This document shows positions 1 through 11,239 of a stretch of 64,000 bases of DNA, one piece after another; positions within the stretch are counted from its first letter, which is position 1, and each line of letters begins with the position of its first letter. Position numbers and translations under genes: made by a program. This DNA comes from Crambe crambe. Taxonomy: Eukaryota; Porifera; Demospongiae; Poecilosclerida; Crambeidae. The notes under the pieces are model-generated. The model was not told where the DNA came from, did no database searches, and saw only the letters and a program-made list of their open reading frames with translations. Where the stretch lies: contig OZ004586.1 of the NCBI GenBank assembly GCA_963924555.1, forward strand, positions 4,670,501 through 4,734,500, in the 5' to 3' direction.

Positions 1-1147
1 CTACAATATTCTTACTATTGTCATTTATAACAGTACTTTATTACTAAGTTTCACCTTAAAGAAGCGAATCCAGAATCCAGTACACCACTGATAAAGATGC
101 CCCCACCAACGTTCAATTCTCTGATAAGAAATGCGATTAGCTAGTTAGTCTAAACTTCTCTGATAATTCTCACTTGATTACTGACTGATCTCCCATAGCG
201 AAATGAATTTCGAGCGAAGTCATCACTACACTGATGCCTCAAGAAAGGTTGCATAAATGCAATTTTTGCATTTTCTGTGCCCCTGTCTGCACGAACAACT
301 TTAGGACAACCTATTTGCATGTGATTAATTATTGATTATAAACTATAGATATTGAGTAGCTAAGAGTATTCTTACCATACTTCTTGACAGCATCCAGATA
401 GAAGCCAGCAATGACTTTTGAATCTTTGTTTGTAGGGCATACTTCCAACCATAAAATTTTGCGGGAATATCTATTATGAAACACAAAATTAATGTACATA
501 CATGCATCCATGTAATTAATTACCCATCAATTCCTCCATGAATAGCAAAGTCAAAAGGTAGCAACTTGTCATTGCCATCTATGTGCCAGCAATAGTTAGG
601 GCCCTATCAACACCATAATAATATTATTATCAAGCTGTACACTAAGTTAGGGGTTATCCACCTTGGATGAGTAAACTCTCCTTTTTAATCTATTTTTCTT
701 TCTAGAATTTACACCTTCGGGATCAATATAAGAAAGCATTATTCGAACTTCTTCTCTACAAGAGGAGTTGATATTGAACCAATAGAGCTTAGTTATTGCA
801 GAGTTAACCTTGATATACTCAGTTTGTATCTCTGCTGTAGTCGAAAGTGCATGGCACGATATCCTAATGATGAGCCAGACTGGGAGAGTTCAAACTACAG
901 AAATAGCTAAATAGGTGACTGTCCAGCTAGCTAAAACTTTGATATAATGTACCTGTACGTTTTGAAAGGCCCTTGCAATATCTGTTTGTACACCTCTCCT
1001 TCTGAGACCCATTATATGCAAAGTACGTTTTAAAGTTCTCAGTGATACAATGATCCCATGAAGACTAGCCAGAAAGCATAATATCAGGTTATAAGAGTAC
1101 CCTGCTTCAAAATACAGCCTAACTAAACTTCTTGCATCATCATCCAT
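1..1147 (-). pseudogene. Integrase-core (rve/DDE-type) gene, broken fossil
   Basis: Minus-strand pieces in collinear order resemble the integrase-core proteins common in marine invertebrate genomes. An N-terminal helical, HTH-like part lies at about 955-1147 (motifs RSLVRLYFEAGYS and SLRTLKRTLHIMGLRRRG). A middle part with DPEGVNSRKK lies near 690-760. The catalytic region at about 60-600 includes NYCWHIDGNDKLLPF, SRKILWLEV, DSKVIAGFYLDAVKKYG, RADRGTEN and RYGRSVSNQ. The pieces are separated by what look like introns, and the 3' end runs off the window edge. I treat it as an old mobile-element or integrase relic. It is broken, with a few interruptions visible. Family placement (Ginger-like, other transposon, or a host-adopted integrase) cannot be decided by eye. 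Confidence 0.6.
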
Positions 1148-1185
1148 TCTTCAACTCTTAAATTAGCTAATCAGGAACAAAGTGG

Positions 1186-1322
1186 AAGCAGAGTGGAAAT
1201 AGAGTGGAATTGGAGTGGAAGTAGAGTGTAAATCGGCATGACAGAGTGGAAGTAGAGTGGAAATTGCTATGACAGAGTGGAAGTAGAGTGGCAGTAGAGT
1301 GGAACTGGAATTGAAGGAAGTG
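1186..1322. repeat. Minisatellite, AGAGTGGAA-type units
   Basis: About ten imperfect units of roughly 11-13 bp built on AGAGTGGAAGT lie in direct order. A longer spacer containing CATGACAGAGTGG appears twice, which gives a higher-order pattern. The array lies just upstream of the start of the minus-strand integrase-like gene. No coding role is visible. Confidence 0.8.
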
Positions 1323-1454
1323 GCCCTAAAAAGCCACCATATATATGTTGTGTGTGCATATCATATACATAAAAATGGATCCATAGAGTGTTTGAAGTAT
1401 TCAAGCAATAGAAATGGTTTGAACTGATGCACATGAAATAATATGGAAAATTAA

Positions 1455-1510
1455 TTACGCGATGACGTCACACCGGAAGTTGAATGAGCGATTCCGGAAG
1501 TGTCACTATC
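1455..1510. promoter_or_regulatory. Promoter-like patch: CRE plus two ETS sites
   Basis: A full palindromic CRE, TGACGTCA, lies at 1463-1470. It is followed closely by CCGGAAGT at 1473-1480 and TTCCGGAAGT at 1492-1501, both ETS/GABP-type sites. Such clusters are typical of TATA-less metazoan promoters. The patch could serve the minus-strand gene that starts near 1147 or an unseen plus-strand transcript. Function is inferred from motif density only. Confidence 0.45.
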
Positions 1511-1733
1511 TTTAAAAGGTAGGGAATTAAGTTACCATTGTGTTTGTACTGCCTACATAATTCCTCAGTAAAATATTATGCCTTGAAGTACATAGTGTAG
1601 CTACAATAAGGACTATCATTTTCAAGAAAGAAGCTTGGTCATTTCACACTCTATTGCATGTAGAAGTTCACAATTGCAGCATGTAGCTAGCATGCTCTAT
1701 TCAACAAATGGCCCACCCTCCAATATAGCTAAC

Positions 1734-1964
1734 TTATGAAACAACATCAAAATCAGTGTACAGAAGGCTATTATTGTCATTGTCTTGCTCTGAGTCACAA
1801 AAAACATGGCTTAGAATTTCATTGACTTCATCGTCACCTTCAATGTCTTCTTCGTCACTTGTTTCAACCATTTCCTTTTTGTAGTCATTCATTTCTTCCA
1901 GTTCATATGATGAAGATCTTCGTCTTTCTGTTCCTGGTGATATGTGATATGTGTTGGTACTCAT
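1734..1964 (-). CDS. Short acidic open frame, unknown
   Basis: This is a 76-codon frame starting MSTNTYHISPGTERR with a strongly acidic centre (ETSDEEDIEGDDEVNE). I recognise no family. The acidic bias and an upstream stretch that stays partly open suggest a transposon-encoded or lost host exon rather than random sequence, but the support is weak. The start is simply the first ATG. Confidence 0.2.
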   Translation of the reverse strand: MSTNTYHISPGTERRRSSSYELEEMNDYKKEMVETSDEEDIEGDDEVNEILSHVFCDSEQDNDNNSLLYTDFDVVS

Positions 1965-2153
1965 GGCCCAAAGGCTCGCCTCCTCTCATCATTCAACTCT
2001 TCCTCTTCACTGCAAGCATAGCTAGTCAATCCATTACACACCTGCTCCTATGGTGGTGTCAGCAAGTGAAAGTAGCAATGAAATTCCAACTGTCAGGTGG
2101 TTCATCTACACAACATTGCCAAGGCCAATAGAAGTGAAGTGTCTTAATTGAAA

Positions 2154-2246
2154 GGCTGCAAGTGCAAAACAGGTTGCAGAACACTGAGATGCAAATGCAG
2201 AAAAAACCATAGCAAATGTGGCCCTGGGTGCTCCAACTGTCCTTAA
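2154..2246 (+). CDS. CXC/CRC-like cysteine cluster (exon fragment)
   Basis: Thirty codons encode eight cysteines spaced C-x-C-x3-C-x4-C-x-C-x6-C-x3-C-x2-C, beginning GCKCKTGCRTLRCKC and ending in a stop. This resembles half of a tesmin/TSO1-type CXC zinc-binding domain, which also occurs in cysteine-rich modules of some invertebrate transposon proteins. An in-frame stop lies just upstream, so this would have to be an exon (an AG precedes the first codon) or a relic. The domain likeness is visible. The gene it belonged to is not. Confidence 0.4.
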   Translation, partial: GCKCKTGCRTLRCKCRKNHSKCGPGCSNCP

Positions 2247-2804
2247 ATCTGAAGGACAGTCCTTAATTTTTTGACTTTATCCTTTGTCCTTCAATGGCTT
2301 GCTACTGCCCTATTGTTTCTCCTTAAAGTTGTCTAGCCAGCTACATATCAAGCTTGCAATTGTAGTTACAGCACATTATGATTATTATGGGCCTGGCAAA
2401 TATGCATGTGCATGGTCAGCTGCTCTATTTATAGCTATATCAGTGCTGTGCATGCACTTCAGTACTTAATAAAATTCATCTATTCCGTTAATGTGGGTGT
2501 GGTTGGGGCGTGGTCATGTTAAGTAGGGGAGTGGTGATCAAATTATAGATGGGTGTGGTTTGTGTCCTTAAGCATATTTGGAAAAGTTGGAGCCTATGCA
2601 CCACTGACTCACAGAATTGCCTATATATATACTTCAGGTAACAACAATGCTTCATGCCTACTTATACAGTACCTGCTATTGATTTGGCAGATTTGCAGAA
2701 TGCCAACTCGATCGAGTCTTCACCAGTTACAGTGCCACATCTATAGAGATGTGATGGAATTTTCACGAGAGGAAGCTCACTCACCAGTGCTTGAGTTGTA
2801 AAAC

Positions 2805-2872
2805 TAGCCTCGTCCCCAGGCGATTCCACGCACAATTATTATTGCGCGTGGAATCGCCTGGGGAAGAGGCTA
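2805..2872. mobile_element. 68-bp hairpin MITE, TAGCCTCG family, 9-bp TSD
   Basis: This is a near-perfect palindrome with ends TAGCCTCGTCCCCAGGCG and its complement around a short A/T loop. It is flanked by the exact 9-bp direct repeat TTGTAAAAC (2796-2804 and 2873-2881). It is the smallest member of a family seen five times in this window. The duplication length fits Mutator-like elements best (inference). The intact duplication indicates a fairly recent insertion. Confidence 0.85.
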
Positions 2873-2881
2873 TTGTAAAAC

Positions 2882-4105
2882 TACATTGCTGAAAAGTTTA
2901 TAACAGTGACTTCAGATTGTACTTGATGCAGCGAGTGCTGACGTTTCATTATATATGGTAGTAAGATACTAGTTATTTAACCAGCTCTAGTTCAGGGCAA
3001 TGTCTGGTGTGCTGTTCACCCCATTTTGGTTTGCTGTTGCAGGATGAGCATGGTTGCGGGGCATGTAGTGCATTTTGTATGTAGGTGCAGTGGAGTAATT
3101 ATTGGGGGGGGGGGGGCAGGAATAATAAGTAATAGCAACAAAAATATCAATCCTTCTGTCATTAAATTGAGCATATCTGCATTAGATAACACTGCAATGA
3201 TAGCATTCATACATGTAGAATTGCTTGGTGCTTGGTCTATACTTTCAATTAAGTTAGCTGTTCATATTATTAGGGGGACAATGCCCCTCCATCTATAGTA
3301 TTGCCCCCCATTCCTACTCCACTGAAGTGTAATGATCCTTGCACATTGGAATGTCCTGCTCAGAACCAGAGATATACTTCCCAAGTATGGATTGAAGGGA
3401 TGTTGGTGAAGCCATTCGTGTTTGCCTGTAAGTATCCTCATTACACCCTGCCACCCTTCTTTGTCCCTCAATCTTGGGTTGAAATTATTGGTGCCTACAT
3501 TTCTTGTGGCTTATTTATACATAACATGCATGGCACACAGGAACAAACCAACTCAAATACTACTGGTTTCATTTTTGGTTGGTGAGTGTACCTTGTACTC
3601 TCCTGCTTACACAAGGAGCATGGGCCACACTTGTGTGCCAGGGCCATGGTTCAGAGCATAATATAATGAGCAACTAAGAAAATTAATGATAACAATAATT
3701 ATTCATATTCTGCATTTATAGTTTCATGTGAATATGCACCTGAACTGCAAGGTTCCTCGGTCCACAGAGCATGTGAGCGACTATACGAAGTTGTCATTTA
3801 TTATACTCTGCATTAGTTTCGTGTGAATATACCTGAACTGTAAAATGGATGTGCATAGTTACTGCTAACCAGAAATGACAGAGCTACTTAATGGAAGCGC
3901 ATTGTAGTAGCTATATGATGGATAATAAAGAAGCTATGATGAACTATTAAATGAATAAGGAGCTATATATAGCTAAATTATGTAGCTACGTATAAGAAAC
4001 CAAATACTGTAGTACTTCAAGAACACCTCTGGCCAATTAGCTATATTACAGTTAAGGAATTTTGCAGCTAATTTTCTCAATGTAGGAACATGGGACAATT
4101 AGTAT
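2882..4105. other. No gene seen; homopolymer and a small duplication
   Basis: There are no convincing exons. A run of G lies at about 3103-3117. Two diverged copies of a roughly 50-bp segment (TTTCRTGTGAATATRCCTGAACTG-like) lie at about 3700-3750 and 3790-3842. Open frames here overlap each other on both strands and show no family resemblance. Confidence 0.5.
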
Positions 4106-4108
4106 CTA

Positions 4109-4860
4109 TTGGTGTTTAGTACTGCAGCTATTTGCCTATATATATATAGCCTTGTATCCTTTCCTTTTAATATTCATCACTTATGTGTTGTTGGCATTGT
4201 ACAAAAGAAATTATCGTTTCATCAAAATAATTGGCATGGAAGCCTTTCAAGTATTTTGTTGGATGTTATCAAAGGCAGTGGAATATTCAAATGTCCCTCA
4301 TGAAATAGTTGCCACTTTCATCCTAGAGTATTTAGGATGTGATCATCTTCCATTTGCTGTGTTTGCATTATTGATTGGCTTTATATTTGTATTCCTCTCT
4401 TTCCTCTTACTAGTCCTCTACCCTTGTCGCTGCTTCCAGAGATGTCTCAACTCCTTGGGGTGGAGATGCCAGACACTACATATCTTCCTGGGTAGTTACA
4501 AGATAGAGCCTTATGACCTGAGGTACTTCTCAGCATTTTGCATTTCTTGTGTCTGATAACAGTTCAGCTAGTTTTGTTATCACCACACTAGCTAACATAT
4601 TATGTTACTAAGTGCTCTTATATTTCAGCCATACCTCAAAACATGTCAGATATTTCTTAATTGCATTACTTTTAGTGGCACTCACAGATAATGCACTAAC
4701 CATTTATTATGTTTGGCAATGGCTAACTGTAGAACATGTTCTTATAAACCTTTCTGTAGTAATTATCATCCTCTTCCTCATTTAAATGTTTGCTTGGTTT
4801 GCATTTCACCAAGAAATGAATTCACATGCAGCAAAGGGATCTATAAGTTATGGTTTCTTG
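4109..4860 (+). pseudogene. Membrane-protein relic, copy 1 (C-terminal half)
   Basis: The frame at 4152-4556 reads PFLLIFITYVLLALYKRN, then FGCDHLPFAV-like residues, LLIGFIFVFLSFLLLVLYP and CRCFQRCLNSLGWRCQTLH. This is a multi-pass segment followed by a cysteine-rich intracellular turn. Further remnants at about 4640-4800 (LIALLLVALTDNALTIYYV, LINLSVVIIILFLI) correspond to the last membrane helices of the same protein, in another frame. The cysteine-rich ectodomain is absent. It is a paralogue of the copies at 5.6-6.9 and 57.2-58.4 kb. Stops and frame changes make it a pseudogene. No biochemical function is known to me for this family. Confidence 0.6.
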
Positions 4861-5569
4861 GCAGTAAGGGGCACTTGTGACATTTTCTTAAAAATGTGAG
4901 CTCTGCCTGTGCATTCCCTGAGTAACTTAGTAAGGGCAAAATGGGTCATCATGAAGTTCCACCAGATCAGCCCCTTGTTATAATTATATATTCACAAGTA
5001 GCTACAATCAGCTAGTTACAAATCATTTTTATCAAGCATCCAAAAATAATTATTGGATTGTTACATTTAGTTGAGCTACGTACATCATGGATCAGAACTA
5101 CAATTGCTTATGGTACTTGAGTATTATCTATGTGCACCTATATGCAATCTAGTCACCGCCTACCGGAAGTGCCCATAGGAACAATACAAATTTAATTTCA
5201 CTAGCCACTCCTTTAATTTACGGTTTTCCGTATACTAAATTGTTATGAATCTCGAATTATTCAGTTGCTAAGGACCAAAATCGCAATATTTTCTGCACTG
5301 AATGGTCTGCAAATGCAGTTCAAGTTAGGGATTTCTACCACAAACTAAGAGATACTTATAGCTACTAACAGTTATGAAGGGCATAACCCTTCAACCTTGG
5401 GCCATTTGCTGAATAATCCTCCTGGCACTTTCACACAGGTATAAGCCAAGTATATATAGCTATGTATTATACTACAGTCATAGTATAATACACTATAGAA
5501 AATAATAGCTTGAGGATATAAATCAATTCAGCTAAACTATTCATGACAGCTACAATGTTTGTTACTATG

Positions 5570-6915
5570 ATATTATTTAGCTACTAAGTTATTAAAATGG
5601 CTTGCTATGATTACGTGGAACTTAGTGGAGGCACAGATTTCTCTCTTGCTTCTCTCAAATGTTTCAAAGTATCTGATCTTACGATTCATTATCTTCAGAA
5701 ATAGCTAACTATTTGGTGGAATATAGACTAAGCAAACATTAAGATGAGATGAGTACTCCAGAAAGAACTATAAGATTTCCTACCATGGTTTTCCATTGCC
5801 AATTTTCTTGTGGGAATGACAAAAAATATTGGGCATGAGCTGCACTATCATCGGAAACAAGAAACGCAAGAGGAAGTGAAGTGCTGAGAAGTACTTCAGG
5901 TCATAAGGCTCTATCTTGTAGATACCTTGGAATGTATCCATGAAGATATGTAGTGTCTGGCATCTCAATCCCAAGCAGTTTAGAAATCTCTGGAAGCAGC
6001 GACAAGGGTAGAGGACTAGTAAGAGGAAAGGGAGGAATACAAATATAAAGCCAATCAATAATGCAAGCACAGCAAATGGAAGATGATCACATCCAAAATA
6101 CTCGATATTAGCATCGTAGTAGAGGAATTTCTTCTTGATCTCTGTCCCCATCGCTATAGTGAAAGCCAAAAGATCAAAAGAAACAGATAGTATCTTAGTG
6201 CTGGAAAGAAGGATAAAAGTTACAAACGTTTCAACGAGGGACGTTCGTATGTTCCACTGCCTTTGGTAACATCTGAGAAGACTTTTGAAAGGCTTCCATG
6301 CCAATTTTAAATTTTTATCATACAATGTCAGCAATATATAAGTGATGAAGAAAGGATACAAGGTTATTATTATAGTCCAGAAATAGAATGTGGATGACAT
6401 TCAGTGTGGATGGAGGCAGAAGCTAGGATAAACACCATGAAAGAAATTTAAATTTACTATACCAAATATATTGGGAAAGATGATCCACAGAAACGTCCTA
6501 CGACTGTAGATGGTTGACTGCATGCAGCTTTGTTAAATAAATGTTCCATTTAATATGGAGTATCTCTCAATAGGATAAAATGTACTAGTTTATTTAGTAT
6601 AAAAACATGTTAGCATGCAACTTCCAACGACAGGTTTATTAGCATCCTGGTCCCAGTAAATGCAATAGCAGGCATGGATTCTTAGAGAAAATTTTCGGTT
6701 TTATTACACTGCACAGCTCCAATCTTGTCGACATCACAAGGATATTCACCAGTAGCATCAGGGATCGATTGTGACGACCAAATTTTACGATTTACTTCTG
6801 AACTATCATTTTCAATAGAAGCATTCACTAGCACTATCATTAAACATCAAACAAAGCAAGTTCATGAAAAGGCATGCCATCATACTGCAGTGGAATTTCA
6901 TGTAGAACTGAGAGC
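5570..6915 (-). pseudogene. Membrane-protein relic, copy 2
   Basis: The best-preserved part is the 206-codon frame 5780-6400. It has YPFFITYILLTLYDKN, LAWKPFKSLLRCYQRQWNIR, ETFVTFILLSSTKILSV, GCDHLPFAVLALLIGFIF, VFLPFLLLVLYPCRCFQRF and LRCQTLHIFMDTFQGIYK. The minus strand at 6400-6915 still matches the signal peptide and cysteine-rich ectodomain of copy 3, but is interrupted by several stops. A degraded tail lies at 5570-5760. It is a host-gene pseudogene of the same family as the other two copies and the only one retaining the GCDHLPFAV helix region in one long frame. Confidence 0.65.
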
Positions 6916-7195
6916 TATTGTGGGCATAAAGCTAACTATAGCTATAGTCAAATGTAGGCAGCTGTTATATATAGGAATAGAAAATATTTATTCAGTTTCA
7001 TGATCACTGTTGGTACTAAAATTAAATGTACACTGTATAGTCTAGCATCCAAATATGGAGCTATGAGTGCTACATACATCCACAGTGAACCTCAACCTTG
7101 GGAGGGAGAGAGGGAGGGAATAACCAGTATGAGTCAGACCCAGAGCCAGCTCATTTGTAGTGCAGTGGCGGCTGAGGGTGGGGGCGAGAGGGGCT

Positions 7196-7700
7196 AGAGC
7201 CCCCCCCACTTTTTTGACCCATTATATAATTGTCTAACTGCAGCAGTAAAGTCTACTATCTAGTAATGATGTTGCATATTAGTGGCTGCATTGTTTCAAG
7301 TCACAAATGATGTTGCACATTAATGACTGCATTGTTTCAAGAGGCTAAGAAATGTACGCGCTGCGCCGCGTACGTAATGCTATGAAATCATTAAGTGACG
7401 TAAATCGTGACATACATGAAGCTCTATCCGGCCGGCCAGCATTATTGTGTAATATTAGAGGGCGGTGGCCATGTTAGTACGAGACCACGCCCCCCGCGTC
7501 GTTCGTGACGTCAAAAACGGTGGATTGCTTGCTAATGTCGGCAAGTAAGGGGTGCGATACCGTCCAACGTTCTTCCCGCTATCGTGGACCTTCAGCAAGT
7601 ATAAGAAGTAGTAGATAAAAAGGCCAAAAGCAATTTTGTCGGAGGGATTCTCGAAATAATGAGCCATACTGACGTTACTCGCAGAGTTGTGTACCCTAGT
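7196..7700. promoter_or_regulatory. CpG-rich promoter-like region with CRE
   Basis: A locally GC- and CpG-rich stretch contains TACGCGCTGCGCCGCGTACG near 7353-7372, a GGCCGGCC near 7430, and a full CRE TGACGTCA at 7506-7513 inside GC-rich sequence. It contrasts with the AT-rich surroundings. It could drive transcription rightward toward the death-domain locus or leftward from the small minus-strand frame at 7455-7667. A run of C before TTTTTT at about 7200-7215 marks a decayed repeat. Function is inferred. Confidence 0.35.
7455..7667 (-). CDS. Possible first exon, small membrane-type peptide
   Basis: A 70-codon minus-strand frame begins MAHYFENPSDKIAFGLFIYY followed by FLYLLKVHDSGKNVGRYRTP. 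There is one strongly hydrophobic helix (about residues 10-26) after a short polar start, with the CpG-rich, CRE-bearing sequence around it. I do not recognise the family. It may be the first exon of a minus-strand gene or a chance frame in a promoter. No downstream exon was identified. Confidence 0.25.
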   Translation of the reverse strand: MAHYFENPSDKIAFGLFIYYFLYLLKVHDSGKNVGRYRTPYLPTLASNPPFLTSRTTRGAWSRTNMATAL

Positions 7701-8056
7701 TCAAGGTTTTCTGCGGTTCCTGCCTTCTCTGTTCAAGCTATTCACTATCCCTCCGGTGTAAATTTCAAGTATCATGCCAGGATTCTGCCCTCCTACTGTT
7801 AGCTTCATAGAGCTAGTGCAACTATGTTGGAACTTTAGATTTATATCTTTAGGGTGCGGTTGTTTACAGATCAACCCACCCTATACAATGTTTGCATTCC
7901 TGTGGTTAGCTGTATATATTGAAAGTGAATGTACATACATACAACATATATATAAGAACTAGCTTAAACAATGCTTTAATACTGTAGTACAGCCTCACAA
8001 ACCTGCATGAAAATATGGTACAAAGTGCAGTGGACCTGTCCTTAATTGCACTGAGA

Positions 8057-8299
8057 AGTTACTCAGTTCCTGAAAAGAAGTCTGAACAATGAGGAACTGA
8101 TAGTAGTGGGAGGGGCATTAGGCTTGAGTCGTCCCAACCTTCAGAGGATGCACACTCTCCCAGATCAGATGACATTGTGTCTTCCTGGCTAAACGCTGAC
8201 GATAACGTCACCAAAGTCAGTGGTGCTCCCAGCTGGGCTAGTTTGGCTAAAGCCCTCGAGGCATGTGATCACACAGGCCTTGCATCAAGGATTGTGGAG
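8057..8299 (+). pseudogene. Death-domain exon, frame-disrupted
   Basis: After a CAG acceptor-like site the sequence encodes FLKRSLNNEELIVVGGALGL then SRPNLQRM. After a one-base frame change near 8150-8165 it encodes DDIVSSWLNADDNVTKVSG and APSWASLAKALEACDHTGLA followed by SRIVE and a GT. The two halves together match one death domain: the VGxALGLS helix, the SSWL helix and the APSW motif opening helix 5. It is a paralogue of the later death-domain exons and the most upstream trace of the locus. The frame break could be real decay or an assembly error. Confidence 0.6.
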
Positions 8300-8977
8300 G
8301 TATTGCTTTAACTATAAACTCTCTGTATTGTAATGTACACCTATTTTTTTCATGTGTAGCAACATCTCCAGAGGAAAAGCTAATACTTCCTGTTACTGTG
8401 TGGCATTAAAATGCATTAATTTCACTACTTTGCTGTTGTTGTTTGTGCCCTATGTCCATTTCCAAAATTTGCTCACTCATAATATTTTTTATTCTCATGC
8501 TTTGTTATTATTTTCATGTATTAATGCGCGAGCACATAATGGCGAGTCCAGTTTTCACAGACGATCCCATTATAATACAGAGCGAGGTTTTATGAGTTGA
8601 AATTTTTATTGTAAACCTCAAACTCCTTCATTTTGTTTATAAGCCATACATACGGAATAGACAAACAGGTCACTGTATCCCACCATCTGTTTGGGTACAT
8701 GCTGTCCACCTCACCATGCATACTAGTTTTAGTTCAGCCTCTTGTCATATCATAGGTATTATAGACTACATTACCGGGATTGTATATCGTAGTCTATACA
8801 ATCTATGGTCATATGCTCTGATGAATGAGGGAAGAGTTGCTTCTTGCAATCTTTCTTCAGGATTCAGGGAACTTCACGAGTATACATCACAGCATCTATA
8901 GAACCTGGAATTCAAAGTGTGGCATATGTAGGGGGGGGAGAGAGAGAGAGACTCTGAGTGGGCAGGGATTCTTTAAC

Positions 8978-9312
8978 AAGTTAGTCTTTAAAAAAGACTA
9001 GGAATGCCTCGGCACGACTTCAGTGCAACCTTTATTATTATTAAACTTTATAAATAATGTGCACTATTAAAGCAACATGGCTTATTGTAGTAGGGTGGGT
9101 ATTTACACAGCTAGTATTCTTGTTGTTCAAACTGCCGTTTTGAATGATTCTCACGCATATAACTTGATTGAAGTATGTCTGGGATTCTTTCATTAGATTC
9201 TCCTTCGACATGGCTCTCTCTAAGTCTTTTGGCACTTCAAATGATCACCTAGTTCATGTACATTGCAATCTAATATACTCCGGTGCCGAGGCAAAAATGC
9301 AGATGATGCGAC
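8978..9312. repeat. Dispersed repeat R1 (copy 1), hairpin ends
   Basis: The segment starts with the small palindrome AGTCTTTAAAAAAGACT. It carries a block shared with 26,445-26,680 (CAAACTGCCGTTTTGAATGA; GGCACTTCAAATGATCACC) and ends near CTCCGGTGCCGAGGCAAAAA. That end motif recurs at 27,034-27,058 as a hairpin (GCCTCGGCACTCCGGTGCCG). Related ends appear at 17,905-17,945 and 18,530-18,575. This is a mobile-element family without detectable coding sequence. Class unknown. Confidence 0.5.
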
Positions 9313-9439
9313 ACAGCATAATTACATATGGTAAATATCGCTCATGCGCGGAGGATGGATATATATAACTTGTAATTAATAATTTTCGGAATTAGATTAT
9401 ACACAGACAAACAAACAAGTCCAAGTCATGGATATATAT

Positions 9440-10540
9440 AGTAGGCATATATATCCAAGTCATGGATATATATGCGCATGCGCATGTATGATCTGAGGGT
9501 GGGGCTGGTCTCGTGATAACTAGGGGGGCGTATCCTAAGTCCGACGATCGCGATACTGCAGCTGTCTTTTAACTGAAGGTGAGCAAATAATTTGGTGTAA
9601 TATTGAGAGAATGGAATCAAATAATAATATACTTTTTTGACTAGCTAGATCTGCCAAAATATTAATGGCCAAAGACGGTCTGCCAACACGTAATATGCGT
9701 GAATGAGGGTTACAGAGCTTGGTTTCTGTGTCTGTCTCTCTTTGTCTATTCAGGAGGTGGGGTGATAACTTATGGACTTTTGCCTGCTTTCATGTATTCA
9801 TGATTAGTTTGAGAGAATGAGCTGAATGAATCAGGCAATGTAGCTACTTTATTTTATTATGTGTGCAAAATATTGATGCCCAAAAAATTTCTAGTAAGAC
9901 AGTCCATAGGTGTAGGAATAGGGGTGGCAGGATTGTCATTGACATAAGCATGTGCATCACATCATAAGCCACTTTTCTCTAATCATTATCCTTTTTTCAT
10001 TGTGTGATGAGGGTTACAGCACTTGGTTCGTGTGTCTATCTGTCTGACTGTCTCTTTATCTAGTGCTAATAGGGATATGATATGAGTCTACATTTAGGGC
10101 TTACATAAAGGCATAAGGCTAAACACAATCTATTAGGGAAATGCAAAGCATTGTGGGGTGAGCACACACATTCAGTTAGCTGATGATGTCATCGTATTGC
10201 AAAGGATGAAACCGGAAGAAAGTACATATGATAATATATGTAATAGTGCCCTCTCATTTGACTCCCTAGTATGGAGCTCGCTTCACTCACCCCAATTATC
10301 TATCAAGCAGCTTTATTGGGAGTATGTGGTTATGTAGGTGTTAATATTGCATACATAATATTTATGATTGCAATGCAGCACGCTACGTCATATATTTTCC
10401 ACTAGACTAGCTATTACAGTGTAGTTAGGTAGAACCTATTTATAGCACTATGCAGAAACAAGCCACCCATATTAATTAATTGTAGTTTCACAACTCAGAT
10501 AACCTAAAAATGGGTTTGTTTTACACATTTGTCTTTACAG
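9440..10540. other. Intronic or intergenic, short diverged duplications
   Basis: No exon is seen. Two diverged copies of a block containing GAGGGTTACAG, CTTGGTT and a TCTGTCTGTCTCT-like run lie at about 9700-9760 and 10,005-10,065. A dinucleotide-like GCGCATGCGCATG stretch occurs near 9472. Otherwise AT-rich. Confidence 0.4.
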
Positions 10541-10555
10541 TGTGCAGCCTTCCAT

Positions 10556-11150
10556 ATTTTCATTATACTACCCCCTATAAGCTTGATTTATGTCTCAAAA
10601 GAGAGCTCTCTTTGAGAGCTTTCCAATGGTGTACTTAGCTACAACTTTACACCCCCCCCCCCCCCCCCCCCCAAATATGGAAGACCTGACATGACCTCAG
10701 TATTTTTAAAAATTTTTTTAAATTACCACATACTTAGGAGGCCTTTGATACTCCTATCATAGCTTCTATGGGCCTAGCTGCTTTGAATGAACTAAGGGAT
10801 TTCAAGGGGGGGGGGGGGGGGGGGGGGGGGGTATGGTCTCAAAAAAAAGAAGGAAAATGTGAAAAGGTGTCATTTTTTTACAACTCCATTCATATGTTTG
10901 GAACCATACCCCCCCTTGAAATCCCTTAGTTCATTCAAAGCAGCTAGGCCCATAGAAGCTATGATAGGAGTATCAAAGGCCTCCTAAGTATGTGGTAATT
11001 TAAAAAAATACTGAGGTCATGTCAGGTCTTCCATATTTGGGGGGGGGATGTAAAGTTGTAGCTAAGTACACCATTAGAAAGCTCTCAAAGAGAGCTCTCT
11101 TTTGAGACATAAATCAAGCTTATAGGGGGTAGTATAATGAAGATATGGAC
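10556..11150. mobile_element. Large fold-back element, about 270-bp arms
   Basis: The left arm (about 10,556-10,841) and right arm (about 10,898-11,150) are inverted copies. Both contain the TATAAGCTTGATTTATGTCTC block, the AGAGAGCTCTC palindrome and the CATACTTAGGAGGCC block. The loop is about 55 bp. Homopolymers sit at equivalent arm positions but with different lengths: C21 at 10,652-10,672 against G9 near 11,040, and G26 at 10,806-10,831 against C7 near 10,910. The element is non-coding. Confidence 0.85.
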
Positions 11151-11239
11151 GTTTTAAAAATTTTATTTCTTATGGGCCTTGTAGCAGCTAGGAAAAATTA
11201 TATATGAGTCACTTGGTCTTGTAGATTGATAATGGCTGA

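Noticed and set aside
7140-7215. CAGTGGCGGCTGAGG as the start of a hAT element
   Set aside because: Only one end resembles hAT. No matching inverted end or 8-bp duplication was found nearby.
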